Origin: Phialocephala subalpina
Taxonomy: Eukaryota > Ascomycota > Leotiomycetes > Helotiales > Mollisiaceae
Length of the DNA: 64,000 nt
Direction: 5' to 3'
Assembly (NCBI GenBank): GCA_900073065.1
Contig: FJOG01000017.1
Span: forward strand, 124,001 to 188,000
Position 1 is the stretch's first letter. Each line of letters starts with the position of its first letter. The notes beneath the pieces are model-generated. The model was not told where the DNA came from, did not search any database, and saw only the letters and a list, made by a program, of their open reading frames with translations. Shown in pieces: positions 1-11,932 of this stretch. A program made the translations under genes and the position numbers.

Positions 1-3000
1 GATAATAGGTGCATTTATCACGCAACTGCTCATCCTGCCTCACATTTCCGCCGGCATCGGTGCAGACATCACCGTGTTCCCCCGTCTCGTTCCTTCCACA
101 TTCGGTACCAAATATCATAACATCATCACTCTCTCACGCACCAAAAAAAGCTGAGACCAACACCCCCAAAAGTGCAAAAAAAAACTCAAAAATTCAAAAA
201 CCATCAAGCAGAACTCAGGAAACAAGACAAGAACTGGGGATATGAAAAAAGTGCAAAAGAAATGCTGTCCCTAGCTTTGCTATTATCAGCGTTACAGGCT
301 CTTACATCGAGATGACCACTAGGACCCACGAAACTTCGACATGGCTTTTTTGGTTGTAAGTAGTTTTGCTTATTTAAATTTATAAGGGACGGATACGGGC
401 AATGGCTGAAATGCGAAACGTGACCACTACTAAAAAGATTTCATTGATGCAATTCTGCAATATCATCATGAACCTTGCATTGAGGATAGTTTGGATGTTT
501 CTTATGATATAGGTGATGAGATGCATTCGATTGAGGCACAGTTTTGTTTGGGGGCCTCGCAGCGTTTTGAGAGGGAAGCTCGCTTAACAGAGTTTCAACT
601 AAGGGGGGGATGGTGCCAAGCTATCTCACGTGCAAGACACAGACCAGAACACTGCAAGAACCCTCAATAATCTTTATAACATGCCTTGTTGGCCGAGTGG
701 GATAGCAGCAGAATTCGAAAAAGTTGAAAAAGTTGCAAAGTGCTTCAGAACGTGGCCCAGAACATAAGAAGATATCCCAATATGATTTTTGGCAGCATCA
801 TTGGTATGGTACTTTGTCGTGACATTTGCTTGCTCCATGGTGCAGAATGAATGTCTGGAGACGAGTCCACGGCGGTATGTAGGCGAGGTGTGTGTACATG
901 GCAGAAAAAAAGATGCAAAAAAGTGAAGCAGAGTATGTGAACTAAAAACATCATTAAAAAAAATTCGACACAAATTGAAGCAGAAAATATAAACGACGAA
1001 CATGAACAGCACGTATCAAAAAGAACAACAAAAGCAAAAGGGAAAAAGTAATTGTTTTGTTTGCCTCTTGCTCCGCATCTGTGAAAATGTTAGCCACCAT
1101 ACCTCAGAGTATGTTAGGGGCCTGTTGGAGTGTGCACTGTTAGCATTTCTTGCTCAATTTCGAGTACCGCGGCCCGCTACGTCTTTCACTTTGTTACGAT
1201 CGTTAGGGGCCATTCAGTCTATCAAGTACACTGTAATTTAAAGTTCTGAGAACGTCAGAACCTCTGCTCTTGGGCCACCGTCCACAATCGGATCGTGCAG
1301 CCCCAGGGACTCTTTTAGGGCGAGGTCAGTAAGTTATCAGGTTGTTAGAAGAGGTGGTTGGGGGTACTTACAGGCAGGACGGACCCTGCACTGGTAACGT
1401 CGCGAGCGATCGTTTACCAGCGGGACTGGTCAAAGTTATAATTTAAATTTATATGCCGGAGTTCTGAGTTAGGAACGGGGTGATGTCATGTGAAAAGGTA
1501 GTCGACGGACTTGGATGCAAGGTGAAAAAAAGTATTGTGCAAAGCATGGGAGCAGAACATCAACAGAGAAAAAGAACTTGACGAGAAACAGCAAGGACAT
1601 TTAAACCAGAGAAGTAGAGAAACAACACGGAACCAAAGAAAAACAGAGAAAGGTAATCTGTGTATACCTGTGAGAAGTGGTCGAAGGAGAAGCGAGGTGA
1701 AAAAAGTATTTTGCAGAGGATGAAAAGAATATCAGCAGCTAACCAAAAAAAAAAAAAAAAAGAATGAGAATACCAAAGTAGCAGCACAGAATGAAAATGA
1801 AAAAGAAAATAAAAAAGTAATGTTTGTTTGTGTGCGTAACAGACCTGTAACTGTGATATGTTAGCACTGTTACTTCAGTAAGGGGCCTGTAGGGAATGCT
1901 GTGCCAGATTAGTAGTTAGGTGTTACAACGGACGCTTCCTTTAGCGGGGTCCGTATCTGCACCCCTATATCTGTCACTTTGTTGGCGATATAGGGGCACG
2001 GGTTCTAAAGAATCTACTGCTTATGGGCTGGAAAGAGTGTAAGACCAGACCCAGGTACTCTGTGATAGAGGTTAGCTTCCGGGTGTTCAGGGTGTTGGGG
2101 GTGGGAATTTTACTTACATGCATGGAACCCCGCACAAGCCTTTCATTTCGAGGAGCGATCGAGACCTGTGGTGCACAGGAAATGTTAATTTATATTTATA
2201 TGTAAGTGAAGGACATCCATGTTGGGAATAGTGAGATGCATCACGTGCGAGTAAATCAGAAGAAAAACAAGGAAATTGATACTGTGCAGGGCATTCATGA
2301 CACTTTGGAAGATGCGTGCTACATATCCTACGCATTTTCGGGCTTTGGACCACTTGTGGAAGATCCTCAACGTATTGTGGTTGAGTGAGGTGGTGGTCGG
2401 TGCTTTTGTGGAAGGCCCCCTTTACCAAGCGAACACTGTCCAAGAACTTGAGCAATTTTGACCCAAAACCTCAACTAGCAGCTGCACAACACATAAAAAA
2501 GTTTCAAAGTTGCAGGGGAAGAACCGTCAAGTCCGCAGTAATAAAACTTTGGCATGCACGAAACCAAGTTTTTAGTTGGGGGTTGAGGAAAGGGTGCTCT
2601 TTCCCTCCAGAAAAGGGACTGACACCTGCCCGACCGAGAAGCTTCAGCACCTTCCATCTACTAAAATGAACACCCAAAAATCTCATTCTCTTCATCTTCG
2701 ACAACACACAACGCACTCGAGTTCTTTGTTTCAACATCGCCAACACCAAGTCGGACAATATCATGCGACTCAGTGACGACACCCTTTGTTCAGCCAAGTC
2801 TTCCACCGGCGACAAGGACACGATCGACGACTTCGAAGAAGCATTGCGACAGCAAGTTCGCCCACGTCTTACAAGTACTGCTCGTTGATGCAGACCTCAT
2901 CGAGGTCATCCGTGATGGGCAACCGTGGCATGGCACGAGACGAACGAGAACTGGGAACATCTGCGACAGCGACATCGATGATGGGAAGCACGGCAGGCTG

Positions 3001-3625
3001 ATTACACACGCTCTCCCTTCTTGTAAGCCACTGGCTTCGTGCAGATGTAGAATCTCCCGCACAACATCGTCGTATCATGGATATGACTGACATGAAAGGA
3101 ATAGGATATCGAAGCATCAACACAGACCTACAAGATTATTCACCACCCTCGACGTGTCACAACACGAGCGAGAATTACGCAGGAACACCAGCAGCGGGAG
3201 ATAGGATGACTGCAAGCGGATTAAACTGAAGAATAACCATCTGCTATTGTCACAGGTCACCCAGTCCTCTGCAACTGATGGGCATACAGATCCTCGCTCA
3301 CATTGCGGTGCATGGACAGGGCTGACACGACTGGCACAGAACATCTACATATACAAAGCATCGCAAACACGAGAAGGAAACAGGACATAGGGGAAGATGA
3401 ACACACATTACCAATACCTACAGCAAAGTCATTACGTCGTCAGGTCGTCAGGGTCGTCTTCATTTTTGATCGTGGAGCCCGGCTCGACACGATCATCTCA
3501 TCATGAACCGGGATTGAAGAGGTACCAGCGCCATTTTCTTTTCGTAGCAGTAGCATTTGGATGTGAACTGCTCAAATGAGGAGAGTCTGCGACGTCGATT
3601 CTGGACCTGGCCTACCAGGAATGGT
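1..3625. other. gene-poor region with degraded repeats
   Basis: No convincing gene is seen here. Reading frames are short and unlike known families. The sequence holds A-rich runs (about 1745-1761) and old direct repeats listed separately. Around 2763-3229 there is a stretch that looks weakly coding in broken frames (see findings). Confidence 0.6.
1010..2210. repeat. diverged direct repeat, about 770 bp apart
   Basis: Two diverged copies lie at roughly 1010-1480 and 1780-2210. Shared landmarks in the same order are an A-rich tract ending AAAGTAAT, the block AGGGGCCTGT, a CACTTTGTT block, a GTTGGGGGT/TTAC block, AGCGATCG, and a T/A tract ending TTATATG. This looks like a decayed LTR-like or duplicated element. 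A smaller repeat (GGTGAAAAAA, AGTATT) occurs at about 1520 and 1690. No open transposon frame remains. Confidence 0.5.
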
Positions 3626-3934
3626 TTATGCCGTTGCGTCCTCGGGGTCCTCGTCGTCCTCAGTTTGGCTTTCAGCTTCTTCCTCAGCCTCCTTGTGCTT
3701 TGCTTCACGTTTCGCTGCAAGCCTGGCTTCCCTCTCCACTTGGCTTATCCTCTTCTCCTCAGCCTTGCGTTCAGCATCAACATCGTCACCTGAATCATCG
3801 CCGTCGTCAGATGAATGACCATTCCCCGAAGACTCCTCGAATTCGCCTCCGCTTGATTCTGATGATTTAGATGGTGACGAAGATTCCCCCCTTCGAGGAG
3901 AGCTAAAGTCAGTGTCTCGGTCAATGTCTGCTTT
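3626..3934 (-). pseudogene. in-frame acidic tail downstream of the amidoligase stop
   Basis: Immediately after the TAG at 3935-3937 the same frame stays open for 102 codons to a TAA at 3626-3628. It encodes a Ser/Asp/Glu-rich stretch (motifs such as SSDDGDDSGDD) followed by a Lys/Glu-rich, coiled-coil-like segment (EEEAESQTEDDEDPEDA). This biased composition is what a conserved disordered C-terminus would look like. CAG to TAG is a CpA to TpA change, as repeat-induced point mutation would make. No intron with a credible donor and branch site removes the stop. Stop readthrough, a nonsense allele or a base-call error are the options. Confidence 0.55.
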
Positions 3935-5374
3935 CTAATCCTGATGAGGGGACCAGAATGGATCACCCGGGTCGAACTTTATATCCGAACTCTCATCCAA
4001 CTTCATCTTTCGCAGACAATCGAACAATCCTCGCCGCACATGCAGAGATTCTCGTTCGTCCTTGGACATAGTAGTGTCCTTTTCATAGTCCCAGGTGATC
4101 CACTGCTTGTATGGTTCTGTTGTATAAAATTTGTCGACTATATACGTGTCGTCTCTATAGAAATCGGCAGACTTTGTCAAGCCCATCCACGCGAATAGGT
4201 CGGTGGCCTTGAACGAGCTCTCGGCGATGATTGCGCCCATTTTCCGTTCTCGTTTCTTGTCCTTTCCGTCTCCAAGCTTCTCCCAATGCTCGTTCGCTGC
4301 CATTGAGAGAAGGGAAAGCAAATCTTGCTTCGGAGCATGACATACGAAGTTCACGATTCCAACAACAGTCTCAACCCAGATCGTCACACGTTCTGCGTCG
4401 ATCGTGCCTTCATGCTGCCGCCACTCGATCGTAGGTTTGGCGCCACGAGTGCCTCGGGCCCCTTCGACTAAGCCTTTGACATTGACTGCGTTGTACTTCA
4501 ATTGATTTTCCTTGTATTCGCCTGCTTGATATGCGGTCCAATCGAGGTCTTCGTCTTCTTGAAAATGTAGCACTCCGGTTATTGGTGAAGGTCGACATCC
4601 GTACTTTTGTAGGTATTTCTGGGCATAGCGCGATCTCTCTCGAGTGCTGAAGCAATAGATGCTGTTGAATCGGTGCTGGCCGCAAATACTGGTCATTTGC
4701 GGCTCGAAGGCCCAGACCCAAGAATACAAGTTTCGAATATGTTGGTCATCAAAGCCGCGTTCTTCTCTTCCAACATGAACGTGGAGACCACAGTCATTGG
4801 AAGTATCAACGAGGAAAGTCTTCTTCATAAGATTGCAAACTTTTTCGACTGCTGCAATATTTTTAGGGTTGAACATATAAGCCGGAGACCGCATCTCAAT
4901 CTGGAACCACTTATAAGGATTCTTGGTTCTCGGCTTCCCAATCGATACATCTTCAACCACTTCCCAGACAGAGTAGTCCCCAGGTGCAGTTTCGTCTTTG
5001 ATTTTGGTACCGACTGGAAGCCCGGCTTGAGCGAGACGTTCCATGATGGCTTTTTTGCAATTGATGGTTGCGACTTTTCCATAGTTGTTGCGACGTTGGC
5101 CGGGCTTTATACGATTGGCGGATTCGTAAGAGGCGTGGTCGGCATCTGTGGGGTCGAAGCGGAGTTTTTGGATTGAGGTGGGGGAGAAGGTCGAGGATGA
5201 GGTTGGGGAGGGTAGTGGTTGGTCGGCGTGGGGCCAGTAGGTGATGGCCATCTCTAGTTCGACACCGAAGGTAAGAGTTTGATGTTCCATGATGTTGGAC
5301 GGCATGCTTACAGCTGTGATGGTGTAGTTGGGTCTTTTGGCTGATGATGAAAAAGGATTTTGACTGGTATACAA
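3935..5374 (-). CDS. amidoligase-like protein (Amidoligase_2 family)
   Basis: A single open frame of 479 residues. It carries the family hallmarks: FGVELEM at about residue 37, where a metal-binding glutamate pair is expected, then DCGLHVHVG near residue 195 and IEWRQHEGT near residue 320. These match the fungal amidoligase family, which is related to glutamine synthetase/ATP-grasp-like amide-forming enzymes; substrates of the fungal members are not known. No signal peptide is seen. The start is uncertain: methionines at residues 1, 24 and 29 all precede the first conserved motif. The frame ends at a TAG (3935-3937), but the same frame continues open for 102 codons downstream into an acidic tail (separate entry), so the true protein may be longer or this copy may be damaged. 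Confidence 0.8.
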   Translation of the reverse strand: MYTSQNPFSSSAKRPNYTITAVSMPSNIMEHQTLTFGVELEMAITYWPHADQPLPSPTSSSTFSPTSIQKLRFDPTDADHASYESANRIKPGQRRNNYGKVATINCKKAIMERLAQAGLPVGTKIKDETAPGDYSVWEVVEDVSIGKPRTKNPYKWFQIEMRSPAYMFNPKNIAAVEKVCNLMKKTFLVDTSNDCGLHVHVGREERGFDDQHIRNLYSWVWAFEPQMTSICGQHRFNSIYCFSTRERSRYAQKYLQKYGCRPSPITGVLHFQEDEDLDWTAYQAGEYKENQLKYNAVNVKGLVEGARGTRGAKPTIEWRQHEGTIDAERVTIWVETVVGIVNFVCHAPKQDLLSLLSMAANEHWEKLGDGKDKKRERKMGAIIAESSFKATDLFAWMGLTKSADFYRDDTYIVDKFYTTEPYKQWITWDYEKDTTMSKDERESLHVRRGLFDCLRKMKLDESSDIKFDPGDPFWSPHQD

Positions 5375-7862
5375 GAACAGGGAAATTTATTTGAACAGTG
5401 GATACAAAACAGAAGCAGATTTTATGGGAATGACAATGTATTGTTCTGAGGCTATTGTGTAGGATTGACAATGGACTTATGCTCACTCTTTCAATGGACT
5501 TGTGAAAGAATGGCTTTGGTTCTTCCCTATTATTCGAGATACAAAGGTGTGAAAGAAGTGGGACAATTGGTAGCTACTGTACTCCCGAAGTCCGCTCTCT
5601 CGTCTCCTGCAGTGATCCTTTGTGAATTTTGGACTTTGCATCTTCTTCGAGGAGGTCTCCATGCGAGAGCGGGACGCTCCGCCGAGATGTGCAACGGAAT
5701 TAGAATTGAGGCTAGAAGTTTGATTTGTCATGAGAAATTCGATGTGCAACAAGATATTTTCAATTTCAAAGTAAATAGCAAGAGGTGAAATGACCGACAA
5801 TGCTCAATAGCGAAAGCTTCTAAACAAAAATTCGGACGCGAAAAGACAACATGAGCAGGTAGTTCTGGTCCCTTCGCGTGGATCACAGTCTCAAACTCCA
5901 CAGCGAGAGCATCTTGACAGCAGCAAAACCCCGAATCTGAATGTAGTCCTTGAACTAGTCATTTCATGTCCAAGACGGCCGTCGAAGCAAGAAAGCAAAT
6001 CAGCCAAAACCCTGGTATCGGAAGCCATCATTCGTTGGCAAAGTGCAGCAAAACTCCCCCAATGTCCAAACTCGATTTTCGACATTGAGATTTTGGTTTG
6101 TTGCGTGCCGGCAAATCTCCCCGCAAGATTCGGACGCGGTGAACATGTGATTTAGAGTGATTGCTGCCTGGCTCATCGAGTTGTTTCCTGAGTTTCCTAA
6201 CTTTCTGCGAAGCTTCAATGTTCGAACTCGAGTTGGACATTGAGCGAAGTACAACAGCAACAGCCACAACTCTAGAAAGCCAAAATGAGTGTTGGACATT
6301 TGAGCCAAATATATCGACAGCCTGAGCGGTATCACCGTCAGAAAGATGTATCTCCCAGATATCGACTATGAAAAGTTCTGCGAATGTTGCAGCATCTCAA
6401 TGTCCTAACTCGATTCTCTGACTTTCAAATTTTGGGCTTTGTTGCACGCCTACAAAAACTGCTGCCCGCGGGAATTCATGTTGGACCCACGTGATTTGGG
6501 GCAGTTCTGGAAGGCACCTTCCTAGACTGCGTTCCTTCCCAAATGGGTTTGCAAAGCCTGGAAATGGGGTGGAACATCTGTGCGAGAGGCAGACAGTAAG
6601 ATCGCCAAGGTTCGAACTACGTTCTGTTCGGTCGACATGCAATCTAGGATGGGCGCACGAGATCCTAAATATCTCTCAAAACACGCCAAAAATTACTCTG
6701 ATACTCTCAGTTCCCAACTTGGTGAATGAGATCATTCACAACGAACATATGGAACACGTAACCAATACAGATACAACACAAATCTTGAATATATCGCAAT
6801 AAATGTTATCAAACAAAATCGAAAGCAGATGAATGATCAAATCTTGAAACGGCACTTGCCAAGACAGATATATTGCAAAGTCGTACAAGATTCGAAAGAC
6901 AAGGATCAACTTTTGGAGACGAAACGTGGCTTCCCTTCCCACCTCATTACATTGGAAGGAGTTCTTGGAGAGGAATACCGGTGGATTGGCTTTGAGTTTG
7001 GCTTTATATGGGATAGTTTAGCAACGGACTGACTAGATTGGCGATAGACTGGCTGGACTCTAAATTGGGTCTGCTTGGTTTTGAGCATGGTTGGCGGGAG
7101 AGGCCGGGTCTTGTGCAAAGGAAATTTGTCTATCGTGGATCTTTTCCAGAGTGGTGTATATCTCTCGACGATCTCAGGAGAAGATCAAACGCGACGAAAA
7201 AGAGCGGTCCAAGATACGGTTCAAGATATGGTGGATTGGCGATGATTGTGCCAATCGTTTCTTTGTGTCTGAATACTTGTAGGTAGGTTTCCTGAGGATG
7301 TCGACACTCGCGACCATGGTCTAAAATATGGTCGGTTTGTTTTCGAGGTGGCTCATGTGGAGTGGGATCAGCCCTGAACTTGGCAGTAGGAGGGCTGTTT
7401 CACATAAGAACTTACATTCTGGTCCCTGTCATGTTTTCGGCAATTGGTGTCTAACAGCCATCGTACCGCCTGCATTGGAAATCACAGATGGAAGAAGACT
7501 TGGATCTTGACTTTACGCCATCTGATTTCCTATGCTAGGCCATCCTAATTATCATATCTAGGGACACAATAATATCCATGCGCTCCAGCATCGACACTCA
7601 TCCCACTTCATCAATCATCTCCACATTTGGTATTACTTGCTGCCCTTCAGCAGCCCCTTCCATCAACAAAAGTAAAGTCGAAAGATGCTAGAATCGCAAA
7701 TGCACGTTCCATAACACCAATGCTGCAAAGAAACGCGCTGAAACACAAGAACAATATGCACAAATCGTCCGAAACGCGTCAAGAATTATGAGGCCACCCC
7801 ACAAGGAGTATGCTCTATTTTCGTCGCGACTCAGTCGGAAAATCGAAGATGAAAGGAATCGC
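5375..7862. other. non-coding region
   Basis: No gene recognised. Open frames are short and match no family. The part at 6037-6620 holds degraded copies of a dispersed repeat described separately. Confidence 0.6.
6037..6420. repeat. degraded dispersed repeat, three local copies
   Basis: A motif reading on the minus strand as AATCGAGTTTGGACATTG followed by TTTTGCTGCACTTTGC lies at 6037-6081. A diverged second copy is at 6380-6420, about 340 bp away in the same orientation. An inverted relative is at about 6213-6260 (AACTCGAGTTGGACATTG on the plus strand). A fourth relative is at 51880-51922. Similarity fades outside about 120 bp. This is probably a fossil transposon fragment. Confidence 0.5.
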
Positions 7863-8540
7863 CTAAATCATGTAGCCGAAAGCAGCTCCGACACCTATGG
7901 CGAATGCTCCAGTGCCAAGATTGCGCATGGCAGCCATGGTTGCAGCACCAGCCTTGGAAGAAGTACTTGTGGCAGAACCGGTAGCAGCCGAGGCAGAGGT
8001 ACCGGTGGCACTTGAGCTGGCGGAGGTTGTGGTAGCAGCGGCGGCGGTGAAGTTGGCAGGATCGAGGTGACCGCAGTTGTTTTGCTCGTTCTTGGTGCAA
8101 AGAGCCTGGGCAGCAGCATCACCGGCGTTGGTAGAGATGCAGTTCGTGAAGACCTGCTCGCAGATGAAGGTGGGCATTGTTTCCTTGTAGTATTGAAGAC
8201 CGGGAGCGGAGTTGTTGGCAGCGCAGGTACAGCTGTAGGCGAGAGTATCCTGTAGAGAAATGTGGTTAGCAATCAGCGAGACGAGCACAGCATTGGAGGC
8301 ATACTGGAGAGCAGGTGTTGTTTCCGTAATCACCACTGCAGAGAGTACCGCAGGTGTTTTGTTGGGCTTGGCACCATTGGGCTGCGAAATATCAGCTATG
8401 TGTCGCATTGAAGCGCTTCCGAGTGATAACAACTCACATCTCAGAGTCAAGGTGACAGAGCTGGGATCGATGGTAGTATTTGTCGTCTGAGCGAGAACAC
8501 CGGCCGCGAGGGCGAGGAACGTAACGGATCTGGCGAACAT
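7863..8540 (-). CDS. DUF7707 GPI-anchored cell-surface protein
   Basis: Three exons (8540-8438, 8381-8305, 8249-7863), 188 residues. Introns of 56 and 55 bp have GTGAGT...CAG and GTATGC...CAG ends. Splicing restores the conserved cysteine pattern of the fungal DUF7707 family: SQWCQ, NTC, LC, NTCSPDTLAYSCTC, FICEQ, NC, ALC and NNCG. The first 17 residues are a signal peptide ending in LAQ. The last 70 residues are Ser/Thr/Ala-rich and finish in a hydrophobic segment, as for GPI attachment, so the protein probably sits on the plasma membrane or wall. Its biochemical role is unknown. Without splicing the open frame runs to 225 residues but lacks half the cysteine motif. Confidence 0.88.
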   Translation of the reverse strand: MFARSVTFLALAAGVLAQTTNTTIDPSSVTLTLRCELLSLGSASMRHIADISQPNGAKPNKTPAVLSAVVITETTPALQYASNAVLVSLIANHISLQDTLAYSCTCAANNSAPGLQYYKETMPTFICEQVFTNCISTNAGDAAAQALCTKNEQNNCGHLDPANFTAAAATTTSASSSATGTSASAATGSATSTSSKAGAATMAAMRNLGTGAFAIGVGAAFGYMI

Positions 8541-9954
8541 GCTGATTTATTGGCAATTGGGACGAGTATGAAGTTGGCAAGCGACTCAATTGATGTCCGG
8601 TAGAGGCAGTGAGAATGTTGGAAGTGTTTCAAAGAATCGAATCTTGTGGATTGTGGAGAGGTCAAATAGAAAGAGGAAGTGTGCGATGGGGAGCATTATT
8701 TACACGGGCTGGGAGGGAAGCTACGCTAGAACGCCTAGTGGCTGCAGACTTCGTGGCTACCTAGTAAGCCAATCACAAAGGCAGATAGCGCTCGTTTGCC
8801 CCGCCTCAAAAGCCAACTCATGCAGGGCCCGGCGACCAGAGCTGGTTTCTCAACCTCCCCCTCCTCGAGTCGAGTCCTCGTATTACCATCGGCACAGCTC
8901 CTCTCACTGCAGATATCACCACATCCTCTTCACGATCCCAACTCTGAAGCATCGTCTGAATCTTTTGCGCGGCATCCTTTACTCGACGCGGATAAAGGGA
9001 TCAGGGATGCAGATTAATATCCACGACCCCTGGCGAGAAGGAAATTGCCCCCTCTCAGTTGCACCAGCTTTGCGAGTTTGAGATCGGTGAGCCGACAGCA
9101 ACTGCCCAGGCGAGGAGGAGCTTATCAGCATGCGCCAACGGGAGCGAAGACCCCAGAGCGTACACCAGTCCCAAAGCCGCATGGCCCGCTATCAAAGTCT
9201 TTCTTAGTTGTGGCGACGCGCAGGCTGGAACCAGGACGACGACGACGACGACGCCCACGAACCACTCGACCATTGAAACTCCACTCGCGATCTCACGATA
9301 GTTTGCATAGTGTGCTTTTCTGGGACGGTCACGAGCGAGGCAACGGATGTCTCACGGCGTCCATTTAGTCTTTTTACAGTACCTCCTGCGACTGATGCCG
9401 GAACGCCGAGACTTGTGAGAAGAGACTTCGATGATTTTATTTATCCACGATGGTTCAGGGCCACACTTCCAAATCTCCGCTGGCAATTTGAAATGCCATG
9501 GCAGGAAACAAAAGACCATCGAAAAAAGGCCTAAAAAGGAGAGCTCGGCATGCCACTTAGTGTCCACTCAACAGTCCTCGCATGGGTACTTATCAGGTGA
9601 CGATGCCACCACTGATATGATCCCTGTAGACTTGAGGCCAAGCTTTTTGCTCCCGCGCAACACCCGGTTTAAGTCCGTGCTGGGGGAAAAAATACGCCTC
9701 TCAGATCTCATGGAAGCTTTCTTCCAACTCCTCGCTCGCTCGTCTCGGGGAAAGTCATCATCGAGCAGCCGCAAAACGCACATCATCAAAGATGGGGTTG
9801 AAGTCGACCACCTTCGAATTACGGTATGGTATCAAAAACTCTCTCAGGTTTCTCTTCTTTTTGGCCCACAGCGTCCAACATTGTGCTTTCTTCTTGTCCA
9901 CTTTTTACCAGCCTCTTCTTGTTTCCTTCGGCTTGTAACTTTGTATCCTGAACT
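8541..9954. other. divergent intergenic region
   Basis: 1.4 kb between two divergent genes, so it should hold both promoters. A (GAC)n microsatellite lies near 9234-9253. The open frame at 9431-9958 runs into the next gene's start and has no family features. No element is assigned. Confidence 0.55.
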
Positions 9955-11932
9955 ATGACTACGGATGAAGTTGCCGAACCCGGACCTCCATCTGTGGACG
10001 GCAATTCAAATGAGAAAAAAGCTTTAGGCCAAGATACAAACGACTCTACTTCAACCGTGAGTACAGGTGAAGATAGAAAATTTGCGAGGATAAGGGACAA
10101 TGAATATGCAAGATCGATTTGGAGATTCATCACGTGGACGCCCAAGAGATGTCGATGGGATCCCGAATCGCCACCTCAGTTCAGCATGGGGTTGAATGTG
10201 CTGTTTGCTTTCGTAAGTTGCTATGCTCTTTGCAATTATTTCAAGATCAAAGGCCAAGCAAAAAAAACAGTATCCTAAATCACGGCTCTCAGACAGCTTG
10301 AGATAAAACAAATACCCTTTCAGGATGTCCTCTCAACTGACAACCATTAGGCTGGCACATTCACCGTAGCCAATCTCTATTACAACCACCCAATATTGAA
10401 CATTCTAGCCGAAGAGTTCAACGTCACAAATGAGAAAGCATCTCAAGTTCCAACAGTTATGCAAGCTGGCTATGCAGCAGGATTGCTCTTCCTATGTCCA
10501 CTAGGAGACATATTCAGACGAAGAGCTTTCGTGCTCATTCTAGTCTTCTTCACAGCTACCATGGTAACCAATCTCCTACCCCCTACCTCTATTCCTCTAA
10601 ATACTCAGCTAACAAACCTCAGTGGATCGGTCTCTGTCTCACAAAATCCTTCTCCGCCTTCCTCGCATTATCCTTCATCACCGCCCTTTCAACCGTCACC
10701 CCGCAACTAATGCTCCCCCTCGTCGGCGACCTCGCCCCACTCCACCGCCGCGCCACCGCCCTCTCAATCGTTGTCTCGGGCTTACTTCTCGGAATGCTCA
10801 TCGCTCGCCTACTATCCGGAATCTTGACTCAATACACCAGTTGGCGATCCATCTATTGGTTCTCTCTCGGAGTCCAATATCTCATCTTGGTTTTGCTCTT
10901 TTTATTTATGCCGGATTATCCCAGCACCAATCCTGGAGGACTGAATTACTTCATGATGCTATGGAGTATTGTGAAAATGCTCTTTAAATATCCGCTTTTG
11001 GTGCAAGCTTGTCTGGTCGGATTCTGCGTGTCGTCTATTTTCACCAGTTATTGGACAACACTTACATTCCTCCTCTCCTCACCTCCTTACAACTATAATT
11101 CCGTTACGATTGGGTTATTTGCTTTGATTGGAATTGGGGCTATGTGTTTCGGTCCTCCGTATAGCAAAGCGATCATCGACCGTTTCGTACCCCTCTTCTC
11201 CGTCATCCTAGGTCTTTTGTACTGCATGACTGGCGTCATAATAGGGACTTATATTGGGAAATTTACTGTTGCGGGTCCAATTAGTAAGTGCTCCCATCCT
11301 TTCACTCCCCGTTCCTCGTTCCCATATCAAACCTGCAGCACCGTTCCAACCCTCTCACCAACCACTCTTCAACAAACCTCCCAACTAATTTGCAACTCGT
11401 AATAGTACAAGCATTCGCAATAGACCTCGGCCTCCAAACTTCACAAATCGCAAACAGATCAGCAATCTACACCATCGCACCGCTGGCTCGAAACAGAGTC
11501 AACACCGCGTATATGGTTTCTGTTTTCTGTGGACAGTTAATGGGTACGGCGGTTGGGAATAAACTTTACGCTAGGGGTGGGTGGGTTGCTAGTGGGAGTT
11601 GTAGTGTTGGATTTGTGGGTGTGGCACTGCTTGTGTGCTTTGCTAGGGCTCCGTGGAATCCTGGGGTAAGTCTTTTTCTTTTTCTTTTTGATGAATCGTG
11701 ATGGGGAAGGAAGAGTGCTAACGGTTTGTAGTGGATTGGTTGGAAAGGAGGCTGGAATGTTCGAAGACGAGACCTTGGTCCAAGAACCGCACCGCAAGAG
11801 CCCGCGATTGAGCAGGCGCTAGATGAGGTGGCTGCTGAAGAGGGACAGGAAGGAGTTGTGGCTGAAGATGAGAGGATGATTGATGGGGAGGAGAAAGCTA
11901 GAAGGCAAGATGAGGAGAAGAGACAAGGATAG
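9955..11932 (+). CDS. MFS transporter, AraJ/efflux-type
   Basis: Five exons (9955-10212, 10351-10563, 10623-11283, 11406-11665, 11732-11932) give 530 residues. Introns are 138, 59, 122 and 66 bp with GT-AG ends. The hydrophilic N-terminus (about 85 residues) is followed by ANLYYNHPILNILAEEF, typical of a subgroup related to bacterial AraJ/sugar-efflux carriers. The loop motif GDIFRRR and about 12 hydrophobic segments follow. The last 60 residues are cytoplasmic, Glu/Arg-rich. The substrate cannot be told from sequence. All exon phases close without frameshift. The first intron is longer than usual, so a small additional exon there cannot be excluded. Confidence 0.85.

Noticed and set aside
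3628..3870. Plus-strand Ser- or Pro-rich frames opposite the acidic tail
   Set aside because: They are antisense shadows of the acidic minus-strand frame.
5465..5788. 107-codon plus-strand frame near the amidoligase promoter
   Set aside because: No signal, domain or splice context; mirrored by an equally long frame on the other strand.
9431..9958. 175-codon plus-strand frame before the MFS gene
   Set aside because: It overlaps the clear start of the transporter, has Ser-rich random-like composition and no domain.
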